From positions 434,001-498,000 of the forward strand of contig NZ_JAKKCM010000002.1 in the NCBI RefSeq assembly GCF_021728395.1: a stretch of DNA of 64,000 nucleotides, in the 5' to 3' direction. Positions 7,354-18,464 of the stretch are shown here, in pieces (position 1 is the stretch's first letter; every line of letters starts with the position of its first letter). The notes under the pieces are model-generated. The model was not told the DNA's origin. It saw only the letters and a program-made list of their open reading frames with translations, and ran no database searches. Source of the stretch: Vibrio sp. J1-1. GTDB taxonomy: Bacteria > Pseudomonadota > Gammaproteobacteria > Enterobacterales > Vibrionaceae. The position numbers and the translations under genes are program-made.

Positions 7354-9090
7354 ATGGATGCACATCGTTCTACTTATACGGAAGCGACTATGCGCGACGC
7401 AGCGATTGTCATGGCAGCAGAAAGGCTTGGCGCAATGCACCAAAACCGAATCAGCTTTGTTCGCAGTCTGATTCGTAATATGGCAAGTCAAAACTGGCAA
7501 GTAACTAAACATGATTGGCAACTTTGCCCGCGTGGTTATGGTCATGTGATTTATAAATTGACCACGCCAGAGCACGTTTATCATTTGGTGGTGTTCTGTG
7601 ATGAAATTGCTGATGACGAGCGTAATGACCGCGTAATTGCAGAAAAGTGGGACGTCACTTTCGCACTGGTTCATGGCGATGTTGATGTTACTTTGTTAGA
7701 AAGATTGCGAGCAAATGTACCGCTGCAAGAAGCGGGACGTAATCCGAATAACGTTCTTGTCCTTGCTCGAGCAAACAAAAGCGTGCGCGTGTTTGAACAC
7801 ATTGTTAGCGCACTTTCTCAAGGCAAGCAGCCCGAGCCGAAAGAGTTGGCGGAAGTGGGTTATATCCTGCGTACCACAGCTGTTTATGGTAACGGAAAGT
7901 TTGGCATCGCCGATTTTAAACTGCTGGAGAACAATCCAGATTTTAGCTTGTCTTTTAGTGCACAAATGTGTGCTGTGTATATGTTGCGTGAGTTTAGCTT
8001 AGATTGGGTACACTTTTTAGCTCTTCAGCAAGGTGGCGACAACGCGGTGGCATTGCATCGTGGTTTGCAGCGCTACCTTGGCGTGGGTAATGCGACAGGT
8101 TTGGGTATGGCCCCATACTTGATCAACCACCCATGTATCGTTGACCAGTGGATGACATCTCGAGAGCGTGCAGTCGCGCGAGTCTTTGCGATGCCGTGTG
8201 AAGTGTCATTCCATGCGCCATTGCAAGGGTTGCTGCAAAAGGCGCAACGTCACCTAGAGCAAGTTATTACCATTAATGAACATCAAGACAGGCTCAACCA
8301 CCAAGCGATAGCAGACATCAAACAACTGCTGCCAGAGCTAACAACGTTAATGGCATCGCATCCGAACTGGGCGAGTTTGGTCGAGCAGAAGAAAACAATG
8401 AGTGTGGAAGCCCAAGAAATCCTCACCTCTTGCTTGATCGAACTCTACCCATCTTTGGTGGATGAATTTGCCAGCCAAATGAACACGGATGAAACGTTAT
8501 CTATTCCTGGCGGGAAAAAGATCCTAGACTTACTTGAAGTATTGCGAAAAAAATACCGCTGGGCGATTGATGCGGATTACTCACTGGCTGAGAACAACTA
8601 TTGGTTCTGGTATCGTTCACAAGACAAAGAAGAGCCTAGACTTGGAGTGCGTGGTGAAGAGGCCGGAGAAGACAAAGAATTGCCGCTCGATATCGGAAGA
8701 CAAGCGAATCGTCTTTACCACGCTTTGCTTGGGTCTAATGAAGACAGTTCAGTGGCTGAGTTTTTGTTACAAAACCCGACTTATCGTTCGATCACACGTC
8801 GCGTATGGACGTTAGGCAATAGAGCAATGGGCGACATTCAGATGAACGTGCTGCGCAAAGATGCGCTGCCAATGCACTTATTGCGTTGTAAGTTGGCGAT
8901 ATTTGGTGCGACTAAGTTTGATCCTCGCTCAGACCGTTGGGTTCGCGTGACCTTCTTTCAAGGCGCGCCGCTGTTAGATGAAATTCACGATCCGCAATTG
9001 GCAGACACATGGATTTTCCCAAGCATGCCGGAACGTGCCGAAATTGCGCAAAGTGACAATCAAAAAATCAACGGAGGATTTGCATTATGA
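7354..9090 (+). CDS. conserved hypothetical protein, 578 residues, unrecognised
   Basis: I do not recognise a family. The protein is long, soluble (no signal peptide or membrane helix) and mixed alpha/beta, with many Trp, His and Arg residues. Visible points are an early HDWQLCPRGYGH segment, VFCDEIADDERNDRVIAEKWD near 95-115, and a C-terminal region with NNYWFWYRSQDKEEPRLG and TWIFPSMPERAE. GTG at 7342 and ATG at 7354 are both possible starts; the ATG is better spaced from AGGTGGTGAG. It overlaps the next gene by four bases (ATGA), so the two are translationally coupled and probably act together. Position after the transporter suggests it is an enzyme or enzyme subunit of the operon's pathway, but no function can be read. 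Confidence 0.75.
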   Translation: MDAHRSTYTEATMRDAAIVMAAERLGAMHQNRISFVRSLIRNMASQNWQVTKHDWQLCPRGYGHVIYKLTTPEHVYHLVVFCDEIADDERNDRVIAEKWDVTFALVHGDVDVTLLERLRANVPLQEAGRNPNNVLVLARANKSVRVFEHIVSALSQGKQPEPKELAEVGYILRTTAVYGNGKFGIADFKLLENNPDFSLSFSAQMCAVYMLREFSLDWVHFLALQQGGDNAVALHRGLQRYLGVGNATGLGMAPYLINHPCIVDQWMTSRERAVARVFAMPCEVSFHAPLQGLLQKAQRHLEQVITINEHQDRLNHQAIADIKQLLPELTTLMASHPNWASLVEQKKTMSVEAQEILTSCLIELYPSLVDEFASQMNTDETLSIPGGKKILDLLEVLRKKYRWAIDADYSLAENNYWFWYRSQDKEEPRLGVRGEEAGEDKELPLDIGRQANRLYHALLGSNEDSSVAEFLLQNPTYRSITRRVWTLGNRAMGDIQMNVLRKDALPMHLLRCKLAIFGATKFDPRSDRWVRVTFFQGAPLLDEIHDPQLADTWIFPSMPERAEIAQSDNQKINGGFAL

Positions 9091-9824
9091 TCGTCTCTCA
9101 CAACGAATTGGTGGCCGCCGTTAATAAGGCATTTCTTGGCATGCGCCGTCACTGTGGTGAGGCTGATGTTATTGCGAATATGGTGGCTGATCTACAAATG
9201 GTCGGCTTGCACGGGGTGCGCCATTTTAATAACGCCAGCCTGTTCCTAGGGTTAGATTCAGACTGTGCGGTATCGGTGACCAAAAGCACGTCATCGAGTA
9301 TAGAAATCGAGCTTAATAATGGTAGCGTTGCATGTCATCTCCCTACGGTGCTTGATTTTGCACTGGAGAAAATGATTGAGTCAAAATCCATTGAGATCAC
9401 TTTAAAGCAGTGTCACAACCGTTGGTTGGCATTTAGTGAATTATTAAAGCTTGCTGCTAAAGGAATAGCCTGTCGTGCGCAATGGGTGAATGGCTCAAAG
9501 CCGAGGCGAACGCTTTATGTACTGAATCGAGGGCACATTGCGCCTGAAATCTTTTTATCAGACCGATCTAGCGAAACAGACATTGATTGCCACTCAATGG
9601 TAATCGAGCTATCGGTTAATGATTTTAATATTGAGGAAAGCTCACAGGGCTACTCGATTCATATAAAAGGTGAAGAGCTAAGCAGAACTCAGCAGGTGTC
9701 GTGGCAAAATGGTATCTTCGTTGAGGACAATGAGTGGGACACACTTAAAAAAACAGCAACGGTTTTTTTGGTAGCAAACAGTGAGCGCTCAATACGAGGA
9801 GCTGGCGAACTAGAATATAGTTAA
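9087..9824 (+). CDS. DUF3726-like protein
   Basis: A 245-residue soluble protein whose N-terminus (MIVSHNELVAAVNKAF, then GEADVIANMVADLQMVGLHG) matches what I remember of DUF3726 proteins, which begin MIVSxNE and continue with a helical EEA..VRWLxxxGL segment. No catalytic motif is visible. It overlaps the 578-residue gene by four bases and ends the operon before a strong terminator. The coupling implies a complex or consecutive step with its upstream partner. The family name is a recognition from sequence pattern only and could be wrong. Confidence 0.6.
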   Translation: MIVSHNELVAAVNKAFLGMRRHCGEADVIANMVADLQMVGLHGVRHFNNASLFLGLDSDCAVSVTKSTSSSIEIELNNGSVACHLPTVLDFALEKMIESKSIEITLKQCHNRWLAFSELLKLAAKGIACRAQWVNGSKPRRTLYVLNRGHIAPEIFLSDRSSETDIDCHSMVIELSVNDFNIEESSQGYSIHIKGEELSRTQQVSWQNGIFVEDNEWDTLKKTATVFLVANSERSIRGAGELEYS

Positions 9825-9840
9825 CGCTTTCAAAAATAAA

Positions 9841-9863
9841 AAACGGCTCACAATGAGCCGTTT
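9841..9863. terminator. bidirectional terminator
   Basis: A perfect 10-bp stem AAACGGCTCA / TGAGCCGTTT with a 3-base loop, A-run before and T5 after. It separates the operon ending at 9824 from the convergent ene-reductase gene ending at 9889 and should work for both. Confidence 0.9.
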
Positions 9864-9888
9864 TTAATATCTATCTTAACTTTAAGTA

Positions 9889-10932
9889 CTAAACCAGCGT
9901 TTCTAGCATTGCTGCATCGTACTCGACAAGTTCTTTGTCTTCTTCGATACGGTTAACGTAGTCTGGGTTCGCTATAAACTGACGACCAATAGCAACCAAG
10001 TCAAATTTATTCGATTGAATTGCCTCTGCGCCTGTTTGTGCTGTGTAACCGCCTACGCCCATCAACGTCTTTGAGTAAGTGTCACGGAGGTATTGTGATA
10101 CGCGTCCGCCAAGGAAATCAAACTCTACGCTGTCATCAAACATACCTTCGTGTAAGTAAGCCAAGTTGCGCTTTTCTACTTCAGGTAGGAAGTAATCAAA
10201 CACCTGACGGTCACGAGCGTCGGCTTCTATATGCATGTAACCAGCAGGGGATACGCGCAGACCAACTCTTTCCGAACCAATACGAGTAATCACTGCATCA
10301 ATAACTTCGAGCGGGAAGCGGGACATGTTTTCTGGTGTTTCACCGTATTCGTCTGTTCGATGGTTTGTATCGAAATGCAGGAACTGATCCAGCAGGTAAC
10401 CATTCGCGGCGTGGATCTCTACGCCGTCAAATCCTGCGTCGATCGCGTTTTGTGCTGCCGTTGCGTAGTCTTCCACTAGCTGAGCAATTTCTTCATGAGT
10501 GGCTGGTTTTGGCACAGTGTAAACTAACTCACGCATACGAGGAACCGTACCATCAAATGCTACCGCAGAGGGCGCTAATACATATTCTCCACCGAAGAAA
10601 TGTGGATGTGCTACACGGCCTGTATGCCAAAGCTGTACGAAAATTTTACCGCCGTTCGCGTGTACAGCGTCGGTTACTTTTTTCCAACCTGCTACCTGTT
10701 CTTGGGTAAAGATTCCCGGAGTATTTGGGTAACCCTGACCATCAGGACGAATAATGGTTGCTTCAGAAATGATCAAACCTGCATCTGCACGTTTCGCGTA
10801 GTAGGCCACCATTGCATCAGTAGGCACCAAATCATCATCGGCCATACAGCGCGTCAATGGTGCCATCGCAATTTTGTTTTTTAGTGTAATTTTGTCGTTG
10901 AGTTTATACGCTTCGAATAATGTTTTGGTCAT
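9889..10932 (-). CDS. nemA: old yellow enzyme / alkene reductase
   Basis: A 347-residue FMN-dependent TIM-barrel ene-reductase of the OYE family (N-ethylmaleimide reductase type), which reduces activated alkenes and nitro compounds with NAD(P)H. Visible hallmarks are MAPLTRCMADD near 24, the flavin-binding QLWHTGRVAHP, the substrate His/Asn pair in EIHAANGYLLDQFLHF, and the phosphate site GVGGYTAQTGAEAI...GRQFIANPD. The start is the ATG at 10932 with AGGAG seven bases upstream; the longer frame adds ten unlikely residues. It is divergent from a TetR gene with two palindromes between them. This is the nemRA arrangement, but the order and the single-gene unit differ from E. coli. Confidence 0.92.
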   Translation of the reverse strand: MTKTLFEAYKLNDKITLKNKIAMAPLTRCMADDDLVPTDAMVAYYAKRADAGLIISEATIIRPDGQGYPNTPGIFTQEQVAGWKKVTDAVHANGGKIFVQLWHTGRVAHPHFFGGEYVLAPSAVAFDGTVPRMRELVYTVPKPATHEEIAQLVEDYATAAQNAIDAGFDGVEIHAANGYLLDQFLHFDTNHRTDEYGETPENMSRFPLEVIDAVITRIGSERVGLRVSPAGYMHIEADARDRQVFDYFLPEVEKRNLAYLHEGMFDDSVEFDFLGGRVSQYLRDTYSKTLMGVGGYTAQTGAEAIQSNKFDLVAIGRQFIANPDYVNRIEEDKELVEYDAAMLETLV

Positions 10933-10976
10933 GAGCATGCTCCTAATAAACGCTAGGGACATATGCTAACTCTTTT

Positions 10977-10992
10977 TTGAATGATCATTCAA
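10977..10992. promoter_or_regulatory. TetR-type operator 1
   Basis: A perfect 16-bp palindrome TTGAATGATCATTCAA between the divergent ene-reductase and TetR genes. It is the better of two similar sites, 23 bases centre to centre from the second. Confidence 0.75.
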
Positions 10993-10999
10993 GCTGTTT

Positions 11000-11015
11000 T
11001 TGAACGAACATTCAA
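11000..11015. promoter_or_regulatory. TetR-type operator 2
   Basis: TTGAACGAACATTCAA is an imperfect palindrome sharing the TTGAA...TTCAA arms with operator 1. Two sites about two helical turns apart suggest cooperative binding or one site for each divergent promoter. Confidence 0.7.
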
Positions 11016-11082
11016 ATAGCTTGTGAAACGTTGTTAACCCCAGTAAACTTAGGGTGTTTGTAATATTATAGAGCCTTGCCAG

Positions 11083-11688
11083 ATGAGAAATGCCGAATTT
11101 GACCGAGAGTATGTTTTAAGTTCAGCGATGAATGAGTTCATTGCTAAGGGCTACAATAAAACGAGCATGCAGGACTTGAAGCGTGCCACTGGGCTGCATC
11201 CAGGCTCCATCTACTGTGCCTTTGAGAACAAAAGGGGCCTATTACTGGCCGCGCTTGACCATTATGCGACAACAAAATCTCAGGCTTTTGAAGAGTTCTT
11301 TGACGACCCTAGACAGGTTTTATTCGGCTTTGAGCGTTATCTTCATGACATTATCGAGTTCAGCGAATGTGAAAACGGCAAAGGTTGTTTATTGCAAAAG
11401 GCGTTGAGTGAGCTTGATCAGCAAGATGAAGAGGTAGAAGCCATCATTTGTAACATGCTTGAGCAATGGAAACTCAACATTCAATCGAAGCTAGAGTTAG
11501 CAAAAGAGAATGATGAAATTGCTTCAGGGACCGATTGCGAGTTGTTGAGTGATTTTTTGGTGATGAATATTTACGGCTTGCGGGCGTTTGCCAGCACGAG
11601 ACCAACCGAAGCACGTCTCGGCCAGCTTGTTGACAAAATCATGCAGAGTCTGAAGAGCAGTTGCGCGGATGAAAAGGTAGTGGCTTAA
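11083..11688 (+). CDS. TetR-family repressor, NemR-like
   Basis: A 201-residue TetR regulator. The N-terminal helix-turn-helix is at about 25-50 (TSMQDLKRATGLHPGSIYCAFENKRG), followed by a helical ligand domain. Cysteines at SECENGKGCLLQKA (about 99-108) lie where the redox-sensing cysteine of NemR-type repressors sits, so sensing of electrophiles or reactive chlorine is a fair inference. It is divergent from the ene-reductase it probably represses, and also itself, through the two palindromes at 10977-11015. A hairpin terminator follows. Confidence 0.9.
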   Translation: MRNAEFDREYVLSSAMNEFIAKGYNKTSMQDLKRATGLHPGSIYCAFENKRGLLLAALDHYATTKSQAFEEFFDDPRQVLFGFERYLHDIIEFSECENGKGCLLQKALSELDQQDEEVEAIICNMLEQWKLNIQSKLELAKENDEIASGTDCELLSDFLVMNIYGLRAFASTRPTEARLGQLVDKIMQSLKSSCADEKVVA

Positions 11689-11711
11689 GTTTTAAGGTTC
11701 GAGACTCGGGA

Positions 11712-11735
11712 AAGGATGGCTTTAATGCCATCCTT
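11712..11735. terminator. terminator after the TetR gene
   Basis: A 9-bp perfect stem AAGGATGGC / GCCATCCTT with a 6-base loop, followed by a weak T-rich stretch (TTGTTAT). It lies between the convergent TetR and permease genes. Confidence 0.65.
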
Positions 11736-11754
11736 GTTATAGCTAGTAACGTTT

Positions 11755-13086
11755 TTATGCTGAAGTCGGGGTTAATCGATGTTGACGTCTGCTGTAAACG
11801 TATAGTGCAACTCCCGGTATATATAGAATCGAGGAAAGCAACAGGGTATCGACACCAGCCGCATAGACGAGCCAAATGCCATAAATGCTGGCTCCAAAGC
11901 CAATCAATTTTAATTGCAAGTTAGCATTAGTCTGTATGGATAACTTAAGCAGGTATGCACCAACCAAGAAATACGGTATCAAAATCATTGACGTAGAAAT
12001 CAGCACCAATGTGTTATAACCCTCACCTGTAAGCATCACGAGTATTAAACACAGTTGTACAGTTAAACTGGTTAAGAGCAACGAGTTTTTTGGTGTGTCG
12101 TTATCGTTTGATTTCGCAAAATATTTCGGAAACGCACCGTATTTAGCCGCAGTGTAAGGTACTTCCGCAGAATACAAAATCCAGCTTAAGTACGAAGCCA
12201 GCACCGATACAATTAAACCAATACTGATCACTGCTTTACCCCACGACCCGGTCATAGCTGCCATCAGCCCAGCCATTGAAGGATTCGATATCGTGGCGAT
12301 CTCTGCACGTGAAGCGATTCCGAGTGACATGAGAGAAATCAAAACGTACAAGATTAATGCAGCGATGACACCAAGGTAAGTTGCGCGGCCTATATCTTTC
12401 CGGTTTTTGGCTCGACTTGATAAAATCACAGCACCTTCAATACCCGTAAACACCCAAAGTGTAATCAACATCGTCCCTTTCACTTGCTCTATAAAAGGTT
12501 GTTGGAGTGCTTTTCCTTGTGTATCGATATGAAAAGTATCGGTATCGAAAAAGTAGTAGGCTGCACAGATAAAGAGGATTAACGGTACGCTCTTGGCCAA
12601 AGTCGCCAGCAAATTGATGAAGGCTGCTTGCGTGACTCCTCTTAGAATCAAGCTATGAACTGACCACAGCACTAGGGACTCGCCGATAAAGGCATAGATG
12701 GTTGTCCCGTCACCAAATAACGTAAAGTCCGAGGAATCCACAAAAGCGCCGATCGCAGCAAACGCGACGACAAGGTAGCCAACCACACCAATGGTCGCAC
12801 ACAACCAATAGCCCCATGCAGACAGGAAACCTGCGAGATCACCAAACCCTTCTCTGGCATAGGCATAGATGCCTCCGTCCAAGTCTGGCTTAAGGCGAGA
12901 TAGGTGAAGAAAGCAACCTGCCAGAAGTAGAATGCCTACACCAGTAATCGTCCAGCCGACGATCATGGCATTGAGTCCGGCGACCTCTGCCATGTTTTGC
13001 GGTAGGCTGAATATTCCTGCGCCAACCATTGAACTAAAGACTAACGCTGTTAATGCGGTTAAGCCAATTCTTTTTGTTTGTACCAT
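11755..13086 (-). CDS. APC-superfamily amino acid permease, likely S-methylmethionine uptake
   Basis: A 443-residue permease with about 12 transmembrane segments. It starts with the APC loop MVGAGIFSLPQNMA (about 20-33) and resembles the basic amino acid/polyamine antiporter branch (ArcD type). It begins 9 bases after the homocysteine S-methyltransferase gene, so both are on one transcript with a MetJ-like operator in front. In E. coli the equivalent pair mmuP-mmuM takes up S-methylmethionine and uses it to methylate homocysteine. Substrate assignment here is by context; arginine/ornithine exchange is the sequence-only alternative. Confidence 0.75.
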   Translation of the reverse strand: MVQTKRIGLTALTALVFSSMVGAGIFSLPQNMAEVAGLNAMIVGWTITGVGILLLAGCFLHLSRLKPDLDGGIYAYAREGFGDLAGFLSAWGYWLCATIGVVGYLVVAFAAIGAFVDSSDFTLFGDGTTIYAFIGESLVLWSVHSLILRGVTQAAFINLLATLAKSVPLILFICAAYYFFDTDTFHIDTQGKALQQPFIEQVKGTMLITLWVFTGIEGAVILSSRAKNRKDIGRATYLGVIAALILYVLISLMSLGIASRAEIATISNPSMAGLMAAMTGSWGKAVISIGLIVSVLASYLSWILYSAEVPYTAAKYGAFPKYFAKSNDNDTPKNSLLLTSLTVQLCLILVMLTGEGYNTLVLISTSMILIPYFLVGAYLLKLSIQTNANLQLKLIGFGASIYGIWLVYAAGVDTLLLSSILYIPGVALYVYSRRQHRLTPTSA

Positions 13087-13095
13087 AATTAACGC

Positions 13096-14004
13096 TTAGT
13101 CCTTGAAATATTGGCTTAATTTAGCGATGTGTTCAGGTCCGATACCACAGCAACCACCTATGATAGACGCCCCAGATTGACGCCATTTTTCTGCCCAAAT
13201 GAGGTAGGCCTCTGGGCTTAAGTCGTCACGAATTTCATCAAGACCGTCATTTGCGGTTGCATCTTTTGGTTGTGGAGGAAACGCATTGGCGTAAACACCA
13301 AGGCGAATGTGAGATAAACCGAGTTCTGCAAGTGTGCGTACTGACACTTGTAATGCTTCTTCCACAATCTCTGGCTGGCAACAGTTAAACAAAATGGCAC
13401 TTACTCCAGCTTGTGTCATGGTTGTCACCGCCTGTTGTACTGTTTCTCCGGAACGCAGACACGGCTCGTCTGTTGGTTCAGAATCTTCCAGTGTAAACGA
13501 GACCCAAAATGGCTTTTCTTCTGTCGTTAGTTCGTCTACCAATGCTTTTACTGCCACAGATTCGGCGATTAGGCTTTGCGTTTCCGCGAGCCAGAAATCA
13601 ACAGAGTCTGACAAACCGAGAATCAGTGGGGTCGCTAAGTCACGTACGTGTTCCTGATCGTACAGGTCTGGTCGATATGAACCGAATAGAGGAGGAAGTG
13701 AACCCGCTACTTTGGCTCTAGTCCCTTGCGCCGCCTCCTTTGCTACTTGGCCAGAAAGTGCAGCGAGTGATTGTCCACTTTTTTTGAAGCGCGCTTCTCC
13801 AATATGAAAGGGCACCAATGCGTAACTGTTAGTCGTAATCACCTGAGCACCGCTTTGAATGTAGTCAGTGTGTACATCTTTAACAGTTTCTGGCGTTTCG
13901 ATCATAGCAACCGCAGACCACTCTGGCTGACGAAAAGGCGCACCACGACGATTTAGTTCTCGCCCCATACCACCATCAAGAATCAACATCGTATCCGTTT
14001 TCAT
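13096..14004 (-). CDS. mmuM: homocysteine S-methyltransferase
   Basis: A 302-residue zinc-dependent Hcy_methyl domain protein that makes methionine from homocysteine with S-methylmethionine or a similar methyl donor. It begins ILDGGMGRELNRRG (8-21). The zinc cysteines are visible in LFNCCQPE (about 207-214) and in IGGCCGIGPEH (about 285-295). There is no cobalamin or folate domain, so it is the short MmuM type rather than MetH. It is the first gene of a two-gene unit with the permease. Three tandem MetJ-box-like 8-mers sit 19-42 bases upstream of its start, which supports a methionine-repressed salvage role. Confidence 0.87.
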   Translation of the reverse strand: MKTDTMLILDGGMGRELNRRGAPFRQPEWSAVAMIETPETVKDVHTDYIQSGAQVITTNSYALVPFHIGEARFKKSGQSLAALSGQVAKEAAQGTRAKVAGSLPPLFGSYRPDLYDQEHVRDLATPLILGLSDSVDFWLAETQSLIAESVAVKALVDELTTEEKPFWVSFTLEDSEPTDEPCLRSGETVQQAVTTMTQAGVSAILFNCCQPEIVEEALQVSVRTLAELGLSHIRLGVYANAFPPQPKDATANDGLDEIRDDLSPEAYLIWAEKWRQSGASIIGGCCGIGPEHIAKLSQYFKD

Positions 14005-14022
14005 TTTTCTTACACCTTTATT

Positions 14023-14046
14023 GGATATCTAGCCGTTTAGATGTCC
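14023..14046. promoter_or_regulatory. candidate MetJ operator (three tandem met boxes)
   Basis: Three adjoining 8-mers, GGATATCT, AGCCGTTT and AGATGTCC, match the met box AGACGTCT at 5, 6 and 6 of 8 positions in perfect tandem register just upstream of mmuM. MetJ needs at least two adjacent boxes, and the register is the telling feature. Confidence 0.65.
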
Positions 14047-14307
14047 AAAAGTAAATGAGAACGTTACCAAATTCAACCGATAATTGTTATTTGGATCATA
14101 TTTGGTACTGAGTGATTAGGTTTTGAACAGGTGGCTGAGCTATGAAGTTTATAGGAGTGATGCTCATGGTTTAGGAGAAACAGGATAATACGTTTGAAAG
14201 TGATAAGGCAGGACAACTAGAAAATGTTGGCGCGGTAGATCCAAACTGACAGTGATCAGTTCCCACCGGCCGGGGTTAAGCTCTAATAGATTTACAGTGT
14301 AAACAAA

Positions 14308-14330
14308 AAGCCGCTAAAAAATAGCGGCTT
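14308..14330 (-). terminator. terminator of katG
   Basis: A perfect 9-bp stem AAGCCGCTA / TAGCGGCTT with a 5-base loop. On the minus strand it is followed by T5-G-T3, 47 bases after the katG stop. The rest of the 14047-14307 gap holds no gene I can support. Confidence 0.88.
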
Positions 14331-14376
14331 AAAATTAATATGCACCTAGGTGCTTTTTAGTGAGATTGGCTTGTCA

Positions 14377-16949
<2,573 letters not shown>

Positions 16950-18464
16950 TTATTTTTCCGAACCATTTATGTAAGCTTTTAACCAGTCATAAGCTGCTGA
17001 ACCAATAGGATCTCCTATGGATTGGCCAGCTGGAATGGAGTCGTAAAAGTGGACCCCAGCCCACAAACGACTTAATCCACATTTATCAGAGAACTCATCC
17101 CAGGTATCCCACCCCAAAACTGTGTGCGATTGCGGTGTTACCTCTGGCTCAATTAAAGATGTTCCCGGTTGTTTATCTAATACCTCAAACTGAGGCGGCA
17201 AAAATCCAGGTTGCCAGAAACTTAGGTCGTTAGCGACTTCATATGATAGCCCTAATTCTTCTTGTAGATAGCGCTTGGTCGAAGTGGCATGAGCACGGCA
17301 AAAACTGGCACTTGCTGATGGGTACTCTGGGTGATTTGCGGATTGTAAATATGGTCGCCATTCACTGCCTTTAAGATCGCTCACAGTACCCATTCCAGGG
17401 CCACCCCAAGCGGTAAGGTTATCGTTCTTAAACAAATAGCCTATCGCTGAAAATGGTCTGACGGCATCGTATTTTCGCTTATTGTGCCAAACTGTTATCC
17501 CAGCATCGAAGGCTGCGACGTTTACCAAGTAATCAAGCTGAACAAATTGCTCCAATGATAAGTGATGATAGAAAGTTGCGGCTAGCGTTGAATAACCCAA
17601 GCTTATGATTTTATTGTCGTAAAACTCCGCAAATAATTTTTCCTCATCGGTTAAATTGGCTTGTGCTTCTAATACCTCATTGGCTTGGTCAATGTACTCT
17701 GGAAATGCTTTGCCACTTGGGGTTATGGCGTAAGATTTTTCTGGTTTAGGAACTATTATTGTCGGCTTTTCGTAACTAAAAGGTTGGGTCGTTCCTAACT
17801 GAGGGGTGACAAATTGTTGGGAGAAAAAGATACCGCTACCAGAGGTCAGTGTATCTGGTTGCCATCGTCGAGGGTTGGTTAATTTTTCTGCGGTGTTCAC
17901 CGGTCGATAACCCGAGCAATCGGCATAGGGTTTTGGATAGTATTGATTACAGTCCGTACCCAACTGATTCATGCCGTCATATTCTCGAGCTGCAACAACG
18001 GCGTTACCAGCGATATTACCTATACCTACCGCAGAGGTTACATTAAGCGTATCGTTACTTGGGTCAAGACCTACGCTTGTAAGCATGGCATCCCAATCCA
18101 ACGCAAATTGTGGCATTAAGCTGTAGAGTACTTTATGGCTCGCGTACATGATGGCGATGTTTCTTGCTGAATCACTGTCTCCTGCATCAAGGCGGCCTAA
18201 GTCGGAATGTACGCCAATAGACGTGTCACTGTACGGCGCAATGGCATCAAACCAAGCAGCCGTAATAAGCGTGGTCGTTCTTAATATTAGTGGTGCATCG
18301 CCGGGAGATACTGTCGATAACAATCTTGGCACTGCGGCTTCTATAACTGTTGCTGGTGCGCATATAGGAAAATTCTCTGGGCATTCAAAGGCATAAGAAA
18401 CGCCAGAGACTGAAAACAATAGGGTGCTGGTGGTTAACTTCGAAGAAAATGGTTTAAGTTTCAT
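16950..18464 (-). CDS. exported vanadium-dependent haloperoxidase-like (PAP2 superfamily) protein
   Basis: A 504-residue protein with a Sec signal peptide (cleavage after about A25 in VSYA-FEC). It has the vanadate/phosphate pocket of VHPO/PAP2 enzymes: K329-x6-R336-P337 (KRKYDAVRP), then EYPSASAS at 380-387, then S465-R466-x5-H472 (SRLWAGVHFYD). The second motif should be PSGH, but the acid-base histidine is a serine here (P382-S-A-S385). The oxyanion ligands (Lys, two Arg, last His) are kept. It may bind vanadate or phosphate yet have weak or different halide oxidation. Several cysteine pairs fit an exported protein. It is monocistronic, with its own terminator. Confidence 0.82.
   Translation of the reverse strand: MKLKPFSSKLTTSTLLFSVSGVSYAFECPENFPICAPATVIEAAVPRLLSTVSPGDAPLILRTTTLITAAWFDAIAPYSDTSIGVHSDLGRLDAGDSDSARNIAIMYASHKVLYSLMPQFALDWDAMLTSVGLDPSNDTLNVTSAVGIGNIAGNAVVAAREYDGMNQLGTDCNQYYPKPYADCSGYRPVNTAEKLTNPRRWQPDTLTSGSGIFFSQQFVTPQLGTTQPFSYEKPTIIVPKPEKSYAITPSGKAFPEYIDQANEVLEAQANLTDEEKLFAEFYDNKIISLGYSTLAATFYHHLSLEQFVQLDYLVNVAAFDAGITVWHNKRKYDAVRPFSAIGYLFKNDNLTAWGGPGMGTVSDLKGSEWRPYLQSANHPEYPSASASFCRAHATSTKRYLQEELGLSYEVANDLSFWQPGFLPPQFEVLDKQPGTSLIEPEVTPQSHTVLGWDTWDEFSDKCGLSRLWAGVHFYDSIPAGQSIGDPIGSAAYDWLKAYINGSEK

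Noticed and set aside
6712-7674. A 320-codon open frame on the minus strand
   Set aside because: It lies across the end of the BCCT gene and the start of the next gene. Its translation is rich in Ile, Thr and Arg with no family pattern, and both plus-strand genes are well supported. It is a shadow frame.
14244-14261. AACTGA-N6-TCAGTT dyad upstream of the katG terminator
   Set aside because: It is only six bases per arm, lies between two gene ends with no promoter near, and similar dyads are expected by chance.
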